64,000 nt of DNA, taken from positions 124,001 through 188,000 of the forward strand of contig NZ_JPRO01000002.1 of the NCBI RefSeq assembly GCF_000737785.1. The letters run 5' to 3'. Source of the stretch: Chryseobacterium luteum (GTDB lineage: Bacteria > Bacteroidota > Bacteroidia > Flavobacteriales > Weeksellaceae). Shown here one piece after another: positions 1-7,962 of this stretch. How positions within the stretch are numbered: position 1 is the stretch's first letter; every line of letters starts with the position of its first letter. Under the pieces are notes generated by a model. It saw only the letters and a program-made list of their open reading frames with translations, was not told where the DNA came from and made no database searches. Made by a program: the position numbers and the translations under genes.

Positions 1-262
1 GTCTAATTCTAGAATTATAACCCTCAACGGTGAATGTTTCTGTTTTTGATTCACAATGTTTTCTTCCGGAATTAATTCCGAATACCTTTTCCAATAATCA
101 CTGCAAAAGCCATTAATATCTGTATTTCTTTTCCCACAAACAAAATCGACGAAGCATTTTACAAATCTATCAACAGCAATCCAGCTCTAATAGTAGTTTT
201 TTTATTTTGTACATCACTGTGAATTTCATCTCATTCGACTATTTCTAAATATTGTTGTTGTA
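1..262 (-). pseudogene. IS1-family transposase remnant
   Basis: Reading the minus strand, three broken pieces resemble consecutive parts of an IS1-type transposase. The first piece (about 262 to 190) reads DEIHSDVQNKKTTIR just after an in-frame stop. A frame change leads to WIAVDRFVKCFVDFVCGKR and, after an apparent internal deletion, CSDYWKRYSELIPEEN. A second frame change near 70-75 leads to TETFTVEGYNSRIR, which runs off the left edge. The last string is typical of the C-terminal half of IS1 transposases as I remember the family. At least one stop, two frameshifts and an internal deletion mean it cannot make an active enzyme. The other end of the element lies outside the window. Confidence 0.7.
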
Positions 263-266
263 GAAT

Positions 267-580
267 GTTCAGACTTTAGCTCCAGTTATTCTAGAGTTTT
301 CGACCAACAATCAATATGTAGATGAAAATATACAATTACTATTTGATAATCCAATATTTGCACAACAGATAATTTCAACTTATTATGAATTTGGAAAAAA
401 AGAATATTTAAAAATAAAAATAAAATTGAAATTGGAGATTGTTTTACTCATGAAAATGGGTTTTATGATGAAATTAAATATTATCCAGGGCTAATATCTA
501 ATCTTAAAGTACTAACTTATGATTATAAAAAGCCAGAGTTTTTTGAATTTAGTATTCATGTTGAAGAGGATATGATATAA
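267..580 (+). pseudogene. Decayed ORF of unknown function (frameshifted)
   Basis: An open frame begins abruptly next to the IS1 remnant and reads TLAPVILEFSTNNQYVDEN and onward to about base 415. The reading then continues in another frame (IEIGDCFTHENGFYDEIKYY and beyond) to a TAA at 578-580, so an indel lies in the A-rich stretch near 405-425. There is no start codon in the first part, which suggests that the 5' end was lost at the IS1 junction. The composition (acidic and aromatic, no signal peptide) resembles small cytoplasmic immunity-type proteins, but I do not recognise a family. Confidence 0.45.
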
Positions 581-603
581 AATCTTGGGTTGAAAGCAGA
601 AAC

Positions 604-828
604 ATGAATTTAATTCTCGAATCTTTCAGATGAGATGAAGAAAATTATCATCTGATTAATGATAAACTGGAGAAAAGTGAAAAAGCTTTAGAAATTTATT
701 TTAAAAGAAAAGTAGAAAGAACATACCGTTACTCAAAATTTAAAAAACTAATTGAAGATAAAATTGACATTATTTTGGAAGACGATGTTTGGTTAAACAA
801 TTTTGAACCATTTTTAAGCAAACACTGA
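604..828 (+). pseudogene. Decayed small ORF, unknown function
   Basis: From an ATG at 604 the frame reads MNLILESFR, then an in-frame TGA (631-633), then DEENYHLINDKLEKSEKAL and a further charged, helical stretch to TGA at 826-828. Without the internal stop this would be a lysine- and glutamate-rich protein of about 74 residues. It may be part of the same former gene as the preceding broken ORF or a separate small gene. The family is not recognised. Confidence 0.35.
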
Positions 829-888
829 ACAGAAAAAATATTTGAAACATAGAAAGTGAAAAAAGAAAATAATGGTTGATTTTAAAAG

Positions 889-969
889 TGTTGTGGAAAA
901 TATGGACCTCATAAAACTAAAAAACCGAGGGAGCTTTCACAGATTTATGCTGCTAAAAGCTTAAATTAA
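889..969 (+). pseudogene. Possible C-terminal fragment of a toxin-like protein
   Basis: A short frame without a start encodes CCGKYGPHKTKKPRELSQIY followed by AAKSLN and a stop. It lies 18 bases ahead of the immunity-like pseudogene that starts at 988. Polymorphic toxin C-termini are commonly followed within a few bases by their immunity gene, so the placement suggests a toxin tail. This rests on position and general look only. No toxin family is recognised. Confidence 0.25.
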
Positions 970-987
970 TTAAGAAAAACTAAAATT

Positions 988-1357
988 ATGGGATATTGGA
1001 GTGAAGTTGATATTGCTATATGGGAACGAGAAAATGAAAGACATCTTTCGTCAAAATTCGGAATTAGCTGTATTGAATTGTGTCAACTTGATTATGAAAT
1101 TGAAAGTGATGATGGAGTTATATACCATTATAGAGTTGTTTTTAATAAATAATCCAAAGTCTATTTTGCTAAAAATTTCAGGGTTAGATTCAAATAATAC
1201 AGTTTATATGTCTCCATGGGAATTTGATGATGATCATGAGTATACAGAAGAACACGGCTTAGTTCACCGTAATAGATTTACAAAAGATGGTGAACCTATT
1301 GATATATATAAAATCTCAAAAAACGATGCTTTTTTTGCTAAAGCAGTGAGCACTTAA
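988..1357 (+). pseudogene. Immunity-like small protein, disrupted
   Basis: ATG at 988 opens a frame reading MGYWSEVDIAIWERENERH and onward to YHYRVVFNK, then meets TAA at 1150-1152. The same frame continues after the stop with SKVYFAK. An extra A in the run at about 1171-1175 then shifts the reading to the next frame, which gives SGLDSNNTVYMSPWEFDDDH and ends at 1357 with NDAFFAKAVST. Joined together this would be a protein of roughly 120 residues, acidic and tryptophan-containing, without signal peptide. The style and its place after a toxin-like fragment suggest an immunity gene, which is inference. Two lesions make it non-functional unless one is a sequencing error. Confidence 0.5.
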
Positions 1358-1387
1358 AACTACAATCCATGTAGCACCTAAAAATAA

Positions 1388-1420
1388 AAAACCCTGTGAA
1401 TTATTAATTCACAGGGTTTT
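1388..1420 (-). terminator. Terminator of tmRNA gene
   Basis: A near-perfect inverted repeat (AAACCCTGTGAATT, 3-nt loop, AATTCACAGGGTTT) lies just beyond the tmRNA 3' end. On the minus strand it is followed by a run of T, the form of an intrinsic terminator. It could also stop transcription from the plus side. Confidence 0.85.
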
Positions 1421-1423
1421 AAG

Positions 1424-1818
1424 TGGAGTTGGAGGGATTCGAACCCTCGTCCAAACAAGCAATACATAAGATTTCTACATGCTTATTCTACTATTGGTTT
1501 TCGACTGGAGGCAGAGAGCAGACACCCAACTTCCAGCTTATCTTCTAAATTTTCGTGCTTTATCCGAAGCTGCTAAAGCCTTATTTCTACATTACTATAT
1601 CTCAGGGTCAAACGCCGTAGAACGGAGCATTTGTGAGACATCTTGCTTCCTTACTATCTTCGGGAAAGCGCTTGAATCTTACTTTATTCGGATTAAGCTG
1701 CAAGAGCGAACTCTTCGTTGCCAGTTAAAGTTGTGTAGCAAGGGATTAAAGAGATCGCGCTACGGTTCTCTGCATGCTTACTTACCCATTGGTCTTGCTG
1801 TCGAAACCAGTCAACCCC
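1424..1818 (-). ncRNA. ssrA: Transfer-messenger RNA (tmRNA)
   Basis: tmRNA rescues ribosomes stalled on broken mRNAs and tags the nascent peptide for proteolysis. On the minus strand the gene starts GGGGTTGACTGGTTTCGAC and ends with the T-arm GGTTCGAATCC followed by CAACTCC and A. The ends pair as the tRNA-like acceptor stem (GGGGTTG with CAACTCC). CCA is not encoded. The tag frame contains GGCAACGAAGAGTTC and on to GCAGCTTAA, that is GNEEFALAA followed by a stop. The ALAA end is the usual degradation signal; the exact resume codon cannot be decided here. Length is about 395 nt, in the normal one-piece range. A Bacteroidota -7 box lies just upstream and an intrinsic terminator downstream. Confidence 0.97.
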
Positions 1819-1834
1819 ATGAATAAAGTGACTG

Positions 1835-1842
1835 CAAAGATA
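1835..1842 (-). promoter_or_regulatory. tmRNA promoter, -7 box
   Basis: On the minus strand TATCTTTG fits the Bacteroidota -7 consensus TAnnTTTG and lies 16 bases upstream of the mature tmRNA 5' end. No clear TTG -33 element is seen at the expected distance. Confidence 0.6.
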
Positions 1843-2155
1843 AGCATTTTCGTTTAAATATACTTAATATACTCATTGCTTTTTTAAATAGCCATTACGA
1901 TATACTTGGGTCAGGGAATTAAGGAATAGCAGGGCTGGGGGAAGTCTTTCCTGCACTTTCGTAGAATCCGGTTTAGATTTAAATAATTACAATGTGATTA
2001 AAATTTTATCTCAAAATATTTAAGGTTTATTTTGGAATTAGCTTCTGTTTTTATTAAAAATGTATTTTTTTTACCTTGAATTCAGTTTCAGATTAGCATT
2101 TTAATAATTCTGTAAAGAGCAATAATGTACTTCAAATTATTTTTTAATAATATAA

Positions 2156-2186
2156 TTTGTCAATCAATGAAAAAATATTAACTTTG
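2156..2186 (+). promoter_or_regulatory. rpsU operon promoter
   Basis: TTTG (2156-2159) and TAACTTTG (2179-2186) are separated by 19 nt, matching the flavobacterial -33/-7 consensus. The start codon of rpsU lies 23 bases downstream. The 300 bases before it (1850-2150) show no gene. They contain only a short GC-richer patch around 1910-1965 with a weak GCAGG/CCTGC hairpin. Confidence 0.75.
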
Positions 2187-2209
2187 CAATCCAAAATGAG
2201 ATGTAAAAT

Positions 2210-2407
2210 ATGTTAATAATTCCAGTAAAAGATGGTGAATCCATCGACAGAGCTTTAAAAAAATATAAAAGAAAATTTGATAAAACGGGTACAGTTCGTC
2301 AATTAAGATCTAGACAAGCGTTTATTAAGCCTTCTGTAACTTTAAGACAAGCCAGACTAAAGGCCGCTTACAAACAAAGAGGACTTAGCAAGGAAGAGCA
2401 GGCTTAA
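2210..2407 (+). CDS. rpsU: 30S ribosomal protein S21
   Basis: S21 is a small basic protein of the 30S subunit that sits near the anti-Shine-Dalgarno end of 16S rRNA and aids initiation. The 65-residue product has the family signature: an N-terminal MLIIPVKDGESIDRALKKYK, then a basic helix with VRQLRSRQAFIKPS and a C-terminal KAAYKQRGLSKEE. Length is normal for Bacteroidota S21. It stands first in a row with the tyrosine recombinase and hpf, an arrangement I recall from other flavobacteria, and has its own consensus promoter just upstream. Confidence 0.97.
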   Translation: MLIIPVKDGESIDRALKKYKRKFDKTGTVRQLRSRQAFIKPSVTLRQARLKAAYKQRGLSKEEQA

Positions 2408-2490
2408 GAATTTTTCTTAACCACATACTAAATTCACTTCTTAAATATATGTATATTTGAGGAGTGAATTTTTGTTTTTATACCTTAATG

Positions 2491-3378
2491 ATGTTAGATA
2501 AGTATTTAGAATATTTACAGTTTGAAAAGAGGTATTCACCTCATACTATTACAAGCTACAGAAAAGATCTTGAAGATTTTTCCCATTTCTATCTCAGGAC
2601 AGAAGCTTCCGAAGATATTTCCGGGGCAGATAAAAAAGTAATTAGAAATTTTATCGTCGAATTAAGTGAAAATCAAATTTCAAAAAGAAGCATTAACAGA
2701 AAACTATCCTCCCTACGGAATTTTTATTTATTTCTTTTGAAAATTGGAGACATCAAAGTTTCTCCCACCGAAGGCATATCTTCTCTTAAGTTTTACGCTG
2801 AAAAACAGATTCCTATCTCACAGGAAGAAATGCAAACGCTCAGTGACAGCGTACTGACGGGACTTCATGATATCCTGGAAAAATGCATTATTGAAGTATT
2901 GTATCAAACCGGTATGCGTAAGGCTGAACTTTGTGGCCTGATGTTTGAGGGTGTTAATTTAGACGGAAACGAGGTTAAGGTAATAGGAAAAGGAAATAAA
3001 GAACGCTTTATTCCAATTTCCGTAAATCTCTCGGATCTGCTTAGGAGTTACCTGGAAATAAGGAAACCTGATAACGAACATAAATCATATTTTTTCGTAA
3101 ATAAAAAGGGGAAAAAACTCAATGAAAAATTTGTTTATGTGGTAGTTAATAAGTACCTTAGTCTGGTAACAACGAAAGAAAAAAGAAGCCCCCACATCCT
3201 TCGGCATAGCTTTGCTACACACGTTTTGGATAATGGGGCGGAGATCTCCAAAGTAAAAAAAATATTAGGGCATTCAAGTCTTGCAAGTACTCAGGTCTAT
3301 ACGAATGCCAATATTGAACAATTGAAAAAAGTGTTTAATCAGGCTCATCCCAGAGCGTCTAAAAAAGAAGAATTATGA
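2491..3378 (+). CDS. xerC: Tyrosine recombinase XerC-like
   Basis: Site-specific tyrosine recombinase, probably acting with a partner at the dif site to resolve chromosome dimers. The N-terminal SAM-like DNA-binding domain covers about residues 1-85 (YLEYLQFEKRYSPHTITSY). The catalytic domain follows, with Arg in TGMRKAELCGL, Lys in GKGNKERFIP, the HxxR motif in HILRHSFATH, His in LGHSSLASTQ and the nucleophile Tyr in QVYTN. All active-site residues are present, so it should be active. The start at 2491 (MLDKYLEYL) fits the family better than the longer frame from 2464; ATG at 2488 is an alternative. The end overlaps the hpf start by four bases (ATGA), so the two are translationally coupled. 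Its fixed place next to rpsU and hpf argues for a housekeeping XerC rather than a phage integrase. Confidence 0.9.
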   Translation: MLDKYLEYLQFEKRYSPHTITSYRKDLEDFSHFYLRTEASEDISGADKKVIRNFIVELSENQISKRSINRKLSSLRNFYLFLLKIGDIKVSPTEGISSLKFYAEKQIPISQEEMQTLSDSVLTGLHDILEKCIIEVLYQTGMRKAELCGLMFEGVNLDGNEVKVIGKGNKERFIPISVNLSDLLRSYLEIRKPDNEHKSYFFVNKKGKKLNEKFVYVVVNKYLSLVTTKEKRSPHILRHSFATHVLDNGAEISKVKKILGHSSLASTQVYTNANIEQLKKVFNQAHPRASKKEEL

Positions 3379-3665
3379 AGATCACAGTTCAATCAATTGG
3401 TTTAACTCCACACGAACCATTAGAATCACACATTGACAAAAAAGTAAGTAAACTGGAAACCTTTTATGATAAAATTCATGAGTGTAAGGTATTCTTAAAA
3501 GTTGAAAATAACTCCGACAGAAACAACAAAACTGCTGAACTTATTTTAGCTGTTCCCGGTGATGATATCGTGGTTAAAAAGACATCTGAAACTTTTGAAG
3601 AAAGTTTAGACATGTGTGTTGATACTGCTAAAAAGCTATTAATCAAGAAAAAAGAAATGGCGTAG
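3375..3665 (+). CDS. hpf: Ribosome hibernation-promoting factor, short form (HPF/YfiA)
   Basis: Binds the 30S decoding region in stationary phase and keeps idle ribosomes inactive. The 96-residue protein covers only the S30AE domain: MKITVQSIGLTPHEPLESHI, then KLETFYDKIHECKVFLKVEN, then TAELILAVPGDDIVVKK and a C-terminal helix ending KKEMA. There is no long C-terminal dimerisation domain, so it is the short class. Its start codon overlaps the xerC stop, and the tRNA operon promoter begins about 30 bases after its end. Confidence 0.92.
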   Translation: MKITVQSIGLTPHEPLESHIDKKVSKLETFYDKIHECKVFLKVENNSDRNNKTAELILAVPGDDIVVKKTSETFEESLDMCVDTAKKLLIKKKEMA

Positions 3666-3695
3666 TAAAAAAAGTTAAAAAAAGTTATAGAAAAG

Positions 3696-3727
3696 TTTGA
3701 GAATTCAAAAAATCCGTTCTATATTTG
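3696..3727 (+). promoter_or_regulatory. tRNA operon promoter
   Basis: TTTG (3696-3699) and TATATTTG (3720-3727), 20 nt apart, match the flavobacterial consensus. The first tRNA begins 46 bases further on, leaving a short leader. In the ancestral arrangement this promoter may also have served tuf, now about 9 kb away. Confidence 0.75.
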
Positions 3728-3773
3728 CACTCGCAAAAAGGGAACAGTGATCTTTTGAATTCTTTTTTATTAT

Positions 3774-3847
3774 GCCTCCATAGCTCAGTTGGCTAGAGCA
3801 GCTGATTTGTAATCAGCAGGTCGTGGGTTCGAGTCCCTCTGGAGGCT
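3774..3847 (+). tRNA. tRNA-Thr (anticodon TGT)
   Basis: Acceptor strands GCCTCCA and TGGAGGC pair perfectly. The anticodon arm CTGATTTGTAATCAG carries TGT, and the T-arm contains GGTTCGAGTCC. CCA is not fully encoded. It is the first of a four-tRNA cluster. Confidence 0.97.
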
Positions 3848-3867
3848 CAATTTAATATAAAATATCT

Positions 3868-3948
3868 GGGGAGATTCCAGAGTGGCTAAATGGGACTGAC
3901 TGTAACTCAGTTGCTTCGGCTTCGTAGGTTCGAATCCTGCTCTCCCCA
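3868..3948 (+). tRNA. tRNA-Tyr (anticodon GTA)
   Basis: Class II tRNA with a long variable arm. The acceptor stem is GGGGAGA with TCTCCCC, the anticodon loop CTGTAAC carries GTA, the variable arm is GCTTCGGC-like and the T-arm contains GGTTCGAATCC. The discriminator is A. Confidence 0.97.
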
Positions 3949-4033
3949 CATTTTATATTATACAAAAACTTGTGTATCTAAAGGATTTTTCCTAAGTTTG
4001 CACAGCGTTACCAATAATTTTGGAAACAAAATT

Positions 4034-4106
4034 GCGGAAGTAGCTCAGTTGGTAGAGCGTCAGCCTTCCAAGCTGAATGTCGCGAGTTCGACCCTCGTCT
4101 TCCGCT
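4034..4106 (+). tRNA. tRNA-Gly (anticodon TCC)
   Basis: Acceptor GCGGAAG pairs with CTTCCGC. The D-arm is AGCTCAGTTGGTAGAGC, the anticodon loop CTTCCAA carries TCC, and the T-arm contains AGTTCGACCCT. Confidence 0.97.
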
Positions 4107-4148
4107 CAAAGAAAATCATGCTAATTAGTGTGATTTTTTTGCTTCAAT

Positions 4149-4220
4149 GCCGACTTAGCTCAGCGGTAGAGTGCTTCCTTGGTAAGGAAGAGGTCACGGG
4201 TTCAAGTCCCGTAGTTGGCT
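4149..4220 (+). tRNA. tRNA-Thr (anticodon GGT)
   Basis: Acceptor GCCGACT pairs with AGTTGGC through one G-T pair. The anticodon arm CTTCCTTGGTAAGGAAG carries GGT, and the T-arm contains GGTTCAAGTCC. It is the last tRNA of the Thr-Tyr-Gly-Thr cluster, which in E. coli leads directly into tufB. Confidence 0.97.
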
Positions 4221-4226
4221 CAATAC

Positions 4227-4255
4227 AATCCCGGATTTTCTTCGGGATTTTTTTT
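4227..4255 (+). terminator. Terminator of tRNA cluster
   Basis: AATCCCG and CGGGATT flank a loop of about 10 nt and are followed by a run of T. It ends the tRNA transcript before the efflux cassette. The following gap (4256-4543) shows no gene; it is A/T-rich and contains CAACTTTGC near 4330, a poor match to a -7 box. Confidence 0.8.
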
Positions 4256-4543
4256 GCCCTCAATTTAAGATCATCCTATTAAGTTTTGATTGATCATTTT
4301 CTTTATTTCTTAAAATGTGAATTGTTGACAACTTTGCATCGAAGACTTTACAAGAAGCTTAATGAGTTAAAGTTGCATTACTTTTATCAGATTATTTTTA
4401 TCCTCCTACGGCAAAAAGATAATATTACTCCCTTTTTCAGTGGAAAAATTTAGCTTAAAATTAAATTAAATATAGTTATCTGCTTTCAATACATGGTATG
4501 AGAACATAAAAATTTCGTTAAATTCGTATAAAATAAGATTTTG

Positions 4544-5224
4544 ATGAATATTCTTTTATTGGAAGACGACCTCATTCTTTCGGCGGAACTCTGCAGGTTT
4601 TTAGAATCGAACAGCTTTACCTGTGATAAAATCTATGACGGAGAAACCTTTCTCCGCCAGATCAGGAACAATACTTATGAGCTCTATCTGCTCGATATCA
4701 ATGTTCCTAAAATCAACGGGCTGGATGTCTGCCAGACGATCCGCTCTTTCGATAAAAATACTCCCATCATCATCATTTCGGCTTACGGTGATATTTCCGA
4801 TAAAAAAGATGCCTTTACCAGGCTTGCCGACGATTATCTGGTAAAGCCCTTCCAGTTTGAGGAGCTGCTGCTGAGGATCAATTCGCTGTTAAGAAGAAAA
4901 TCTCCGTCTGACGCTGCCGATCAGGATATCATCAGGATAGATGACCTTATCATCAATAAAACCGAGCAGAAAGTGTATAGGGCAGGTAATGAAATCGCGC
5001 TTACCCTTAAAGAGTTTCAGCTGTTGGTTTATCTTGCCGAAGCACAGGGAAGAACCGTTTCCAAACAGCAGATCACAGAGCATGTATGGGAACATAATTT
5101 CAATACGAATACCAATACCGTGGAAGTTTATATTAATTTTTTGAGGAAGAAGGTTGATAAAGATTTTAAACTTAAACTTATCCATACCCGTTCCGGTTTC
5201 GGGTATTACCTAAGCCCATTATAG
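4544..5224 (+). CDS. OmpR-family response regulator of the metal efflux cassette
   Basis: DNA-binding response regulator, 226 residues. The N-terminal receiver domain (about 1-115) has the acidic pair in LLLEDD, the phosphorylated Asp in YLLDINVPKINGLDV, the conserved Thr/Ser region IIIISAYGD and the Lys in VKPFQFEEL. A C-terminal winged helix (about 130-225) ends RSGFGYYLSPL. I take the ATG at 4544 (MNILLLEDD) as the start rather than the TTG three bases earlier. The sensor kinase begins directly after its stop codon, so the pair forms one operon. The neighbouring CzcCBA genes suggest that it activates the efflux pump in response to metal ions, as CzcR and CusR do elsewhere; this is inferred from context. 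Confidence 0.92.
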   Translation: MNILLLEDDLILSAELCRFLESNSFTCDKIYDGETFLRQIRNNTYELYLLDINVPKINGLDVCQTIRSFDKNTPIIIISAYGDISDKKDAFTRLADDYLVKPFQFEELLLRINSLLRRKSPSDAADQDIIRIDDLIINKTEQKVYRAGNEIALTLKEFQLLVYLAEAQGRTVSKQQITEHVWEHNFNTNTNTVEVYINFLRKKVDKDFKLKLIHTRSGFGYYLSPL

Positions 5225-6589
5225 ATGTCTTTAAAAAGGAAGATAGCATTAACGATCAGTATCGCTTTTTCACTGCTTTTTGCAATGGTGATGGCGGTGA
5301 TCTACCTGTCTTTTAATGATTTTAGAAGAGATGAATTCAAAGAACGGTTCAGGCAGCGCCTTGAGTTTACTTCACACTTTATTTCAAAGTCTAAAAATTT
5401 TGAAGAAGAAGCCCCTATTTTTTTTAACGAAAACTCAGACAATATTCTCCTTAATGAAACCATCTTAATTTTCAATGGAGATAAAGAATTGATCTACAGT
5501 ACAATTAAAGACAGGAATGTAACTTGGGACAGCAGTCTTCTTAAAGAGCTGGACGAGAAGAAGATCATATACACTGAAAAAACTGTTCCTGAGATTTATG
5601 CAGCACTTCGGAACATCAACGGAGAAAATTATTATATCCTTACCAGTGCTCTTGATAGCAATGGAAAATCGAAACTGGAATACCTTAAATATCTTTTGAT
5701 CACGGCTTATGTGATGAGCACCCTTCTGATCGGATTTTTCAGTTATTATTTCATGGGACGGTTCCTGCGTCCGTTAGAAGATCTGAATACTGAAATTTCA
5801 GAAGTCACGGCTCATAAACTGACCACGCAGATCCCTGTTCAGGAGTCCAATGATGAGATCAACGTTCTTGCAAAATCCTTCAATACGATGATTGCAAGGC
5901 TGGATGATGTTTTTCAGTCTCAGAAAGATTTTACGGCAAGTGCTTCCCACGAGATCCGGACGCCGATCACCAGAATGGCTTTTCAGCTTGAAAATTTAAT
6001 TAAACTTGAACAGCATACACCGGAAACATTAACTTCTTTAAAGCAAATTCAGAAAGATGTTTATCAATTATCAGATTTAACGAATTCTTTATTGTTGTTA
6101 ACCAAATTTGATAAAGAAAATATTCAGACTTTATATGAAGAAGTGAGAATTGATGAGGTGATTTTTGAATCTTACGAAGCCGTTGAAAAAAGTTATCCCA
6201 ATCTTAAAATGGATTTCCTTATTTCCGAAGAGACTGCTGAAAACGGACTTTTAACAATAAAAGGAATCCAATCTCTGCTGGATATTGTTTTCATTAATTT
6301 ATTTAAAAATGCGGCGGTATATTCTGACAATATGGAAGTCGATGTTTTGATTACAGAGAACCATACAGATCTCATCGTAGATGTCGTTTCCCGCGGAAAT
6401 ACGATTCCGGAAGAGGAACAGCCAAAATTGTTTGAAGCTTTCATGCGCGGAAATAATTCTCAGAATATTTCCGGTTCAGGGCTTGGTCTGCGAATCGTCA
6501 AAAGAATCCTTGAATATCACGGTGCCGAAATTATATATTCTTCTCCCGATGAAAAGGTGAATAAATTCAGCGTTGTTTTTAATAAATAA
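5225..6589 (+). CDS. Sensor histidine kinase (CzcS/CusS-like)
   Basis: Membrane sensor kinase of 454 residues, partner of the preceding regulator; its ATG follows that stop codon without a gap. Transmembrane helix 1 spans about residues 8-28 (IALTISIAFSLLFAMVMAVI). A periplasmic sensor region of about 130 residues follows, then helix 2 near 160-180 (LLITAYVMSTLLIGFF). After that come a HAMP linker (FLRPLEDLNTEI), the HisKA box SASHEIRTPITRM with the phosphorylated His, and a HATPase domain with the N-box NLFKNAAVYS and the G-box SGSGLGLRIVKRIL. All catalytic motifs are intact. The ligand is presumably a metal ion, judged only from the downstream pump. No metal-binding His or Cys cluster is obvious in the periplasmic part. 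Confidence 0.92.
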   Translation: MSLKRKIALTISIAFSLLFAMVMAVIYLSFNDFRRDEFKERFRQRLEFTSHFISKSKNFEEEAPIFFNENSDNILLNETILIFNGDKELIYSTIKDRNVTWDSSLLKELDEKKIIYTEKTVPEIYAALRNINGENYYILTSALDSNGKSKLEYLKYLLITAYVMSTLLIGFFSYYFMGRFLRPLEDLNTEISEVTAHKLTTQIPVQESNDEINVLAKSFNTMIARLDDVFQSQKDFTASASHEIRTPITRMAFQLENLIKLEQHTPETLTSLKQIQKDVYQLSDLTNSLLLLTKFDKENIQTLYEEVRIDEVIFESYEAVEKSYPNLKMDFLISEETAENGLLTIKGIQSLLDIVFINLFKNAAVYSDNMEVDVLITENHTDLIVDVVSRGNTIPEEEQPKLFEAFMRGNNSQNISGSGLGLRIVKRILEYHGAEIIYSSPDEKVNKFSVVFNK

Positions 6590-6718
6590 TACGCAGGAGA
6601 TGGTATCAACATGAATGAGTTGGTTTTAGCTCATTTATCCAAATTTAATTTTTTTTTAAGCGTCATTTAAGTTCATTTTAATGGCAGAAAGGCAATTTTG
6701 TATCATAAAATTGAAAAA

Positions 6719-7960
6719 ATGAACAAAATTGCAGGACTGTTTATTGCCATTTCCTCATTCGTGGCGGGACAACAGAAAATGTCACTTTTGGATTGTGAAG
6801 AGGCTTTTCAAAAAAACAATCTACAACTCCTCGCCGAACAATACAGCATCAACATGGCTGATGCGGATATCTTACAGGCTAAAATCTGGGAGCTTCCGCA
6901 ACTGAGCGGACAAATTAACGCCTATAATCCTGAAGCCAGAAAAGTCTTTGATATAGGACACGCAAAAGGGGCACAGGTAACCCAGTTAATTTACATGGGA
7001 GGCAAAAAGAAAAACGAGATTGCCTTTGCGAAATCAAATAAAGAATTGGCCCAGCTACAGTTTTCTCAACTGTTGGTTGATCTTAAAACCCAGCTTCATA
7101 CAACATACTACAACCTTTACTACGAAAATTTAAAGCTCGAAAATACCAATAAACAATTGGGGTATATGAACGATCTTTTAGCGGCTTACAGGATACAGTC
7201 AGCCAAAGGGAACGTGTCTTTAAAAGATGAAGTGAGGCTTCAGAGTATTGTTATTCAGCTAAACAATGATAAGCTTGGAATCAATAAGAATATTCTTGGA
7301 TTTGAACAGACTTTAAAGGTTTTAACTGGAATTACAGACGATATAGAACCACAGATTTCTGATGCTGAGGCAAAAGATATTCTTGCTGCCCAGCCTTTCG
7401 GTGATGAAACTGAATTACAGAAAAAAGCACTGGAAAATAATTCGGATTATCAGTATAATTTAAAACTGATAGATAACAGCAAATTATATTCTCAATGGCA
7501 GAAATCTCTGAATGTTCCGGATTTAAATGTTGGAGTTGGCTGGGACCAAAACGGGGGAACTTTTAAAAATGAAGCCAATCTGATGGTCGGAATTCCATTG
7601 CCTTTATGGAAAAGTAATCAGGGAAATGTTGAGAAAGCAAATTTCGCCATTCAACAAAATCAGAAAAATGCAGATTTCCAGAAATTGAATTTGGAAACTA
7701 AGGTTGAATCTGCTTACAAAACCTGGAAAACACAATACGATCAGTTAGCCGAAATAAAATCCACAGATCTTAATAATCTGGATCTGGTCTACAACGGAAT
7801 ACTGAAAAATTTCAGAAACGGAAACGTAAGTCTTATTGAATTTACAGACTTCATGGAAAGCTACCGGCAAACCGCCCTTCAGATCTACGACATGAAAAAC
7901 GAGATCATCCAGTCGGCGGAACAATTGAATCAATTAGTACAAACGAAAATCTTCTATTAA
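6719..7960 (+). CDS. czcC: TolC-family outer-membrane efflux protein (CzcC-like)
   Basis: Outer-membrane channel of a tripartite RND efflux system, 413 residues. The ATG at 6719 gives a signal peptide (MNKIAGLFIAISSFVAGQQ); the longer frame from TTG 6698 lies in probable promoter sequence. The mature protein consists of long amphipathic coiled-coil helices rich in Gln, Asn and Lys (for example NLKLENTNKQLGYMNDLLA-type segments) with the two structural repeats expected of TolC proteins. Its stop is two bases before the adaptor start, so it is co-transcribed with the adaptor and probably with the pump gene. The name czcC follows the operon type; the true metal is not shown by the sequence. Confidence 0.88.
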   Translation: MNKIAGLFIAISSFVAGQQKMSLLDCEEAFQKNNLQLLAEQYSINMADADILQAKIWELPQLSGQINAYNPEARKVFDIGHAKGAQVTQLIYMGGKKKNEIAFAKSNKELAQLQFSQLLVDLKTQLHTTYYNLYYENLKLENTNKQLGYMNDLLAAYRIQSAKGNVSLKDEVRLQSIVIQLNNDKLGINKNILGFEQTLKVLTGITDDIEPQISDAEAKDILAAQPFGDETELQKKALENNSDYQYNLKLIDNSKLYSQWQKSLNVPDLNVGVGWDQNGGTFKNEANLMVGIPLPLWKSNQGNVEKANFAIQQNQKNADFQKLNLETKVESAYKTWKTQYDQLAEIKSTDLNNLDLVYNGILKNFRNGNVSLIEFTDFMESYRQTALQIYDMKNEIIQSAEQLNQLVQTKIFY

Positions 7961-7962
7961 AC

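Noticed and set aside
1479..1826. Open frame of 115 codons on the plus strand
   Set aside because: It is the antisense of the tmRNA gene; the tRNA-like ends and tag frame explain the sequence.
3890..4282. Open frame of 130 codons
   Set aside because: It runs through three tRNA genes and a terminator, so it is chance.
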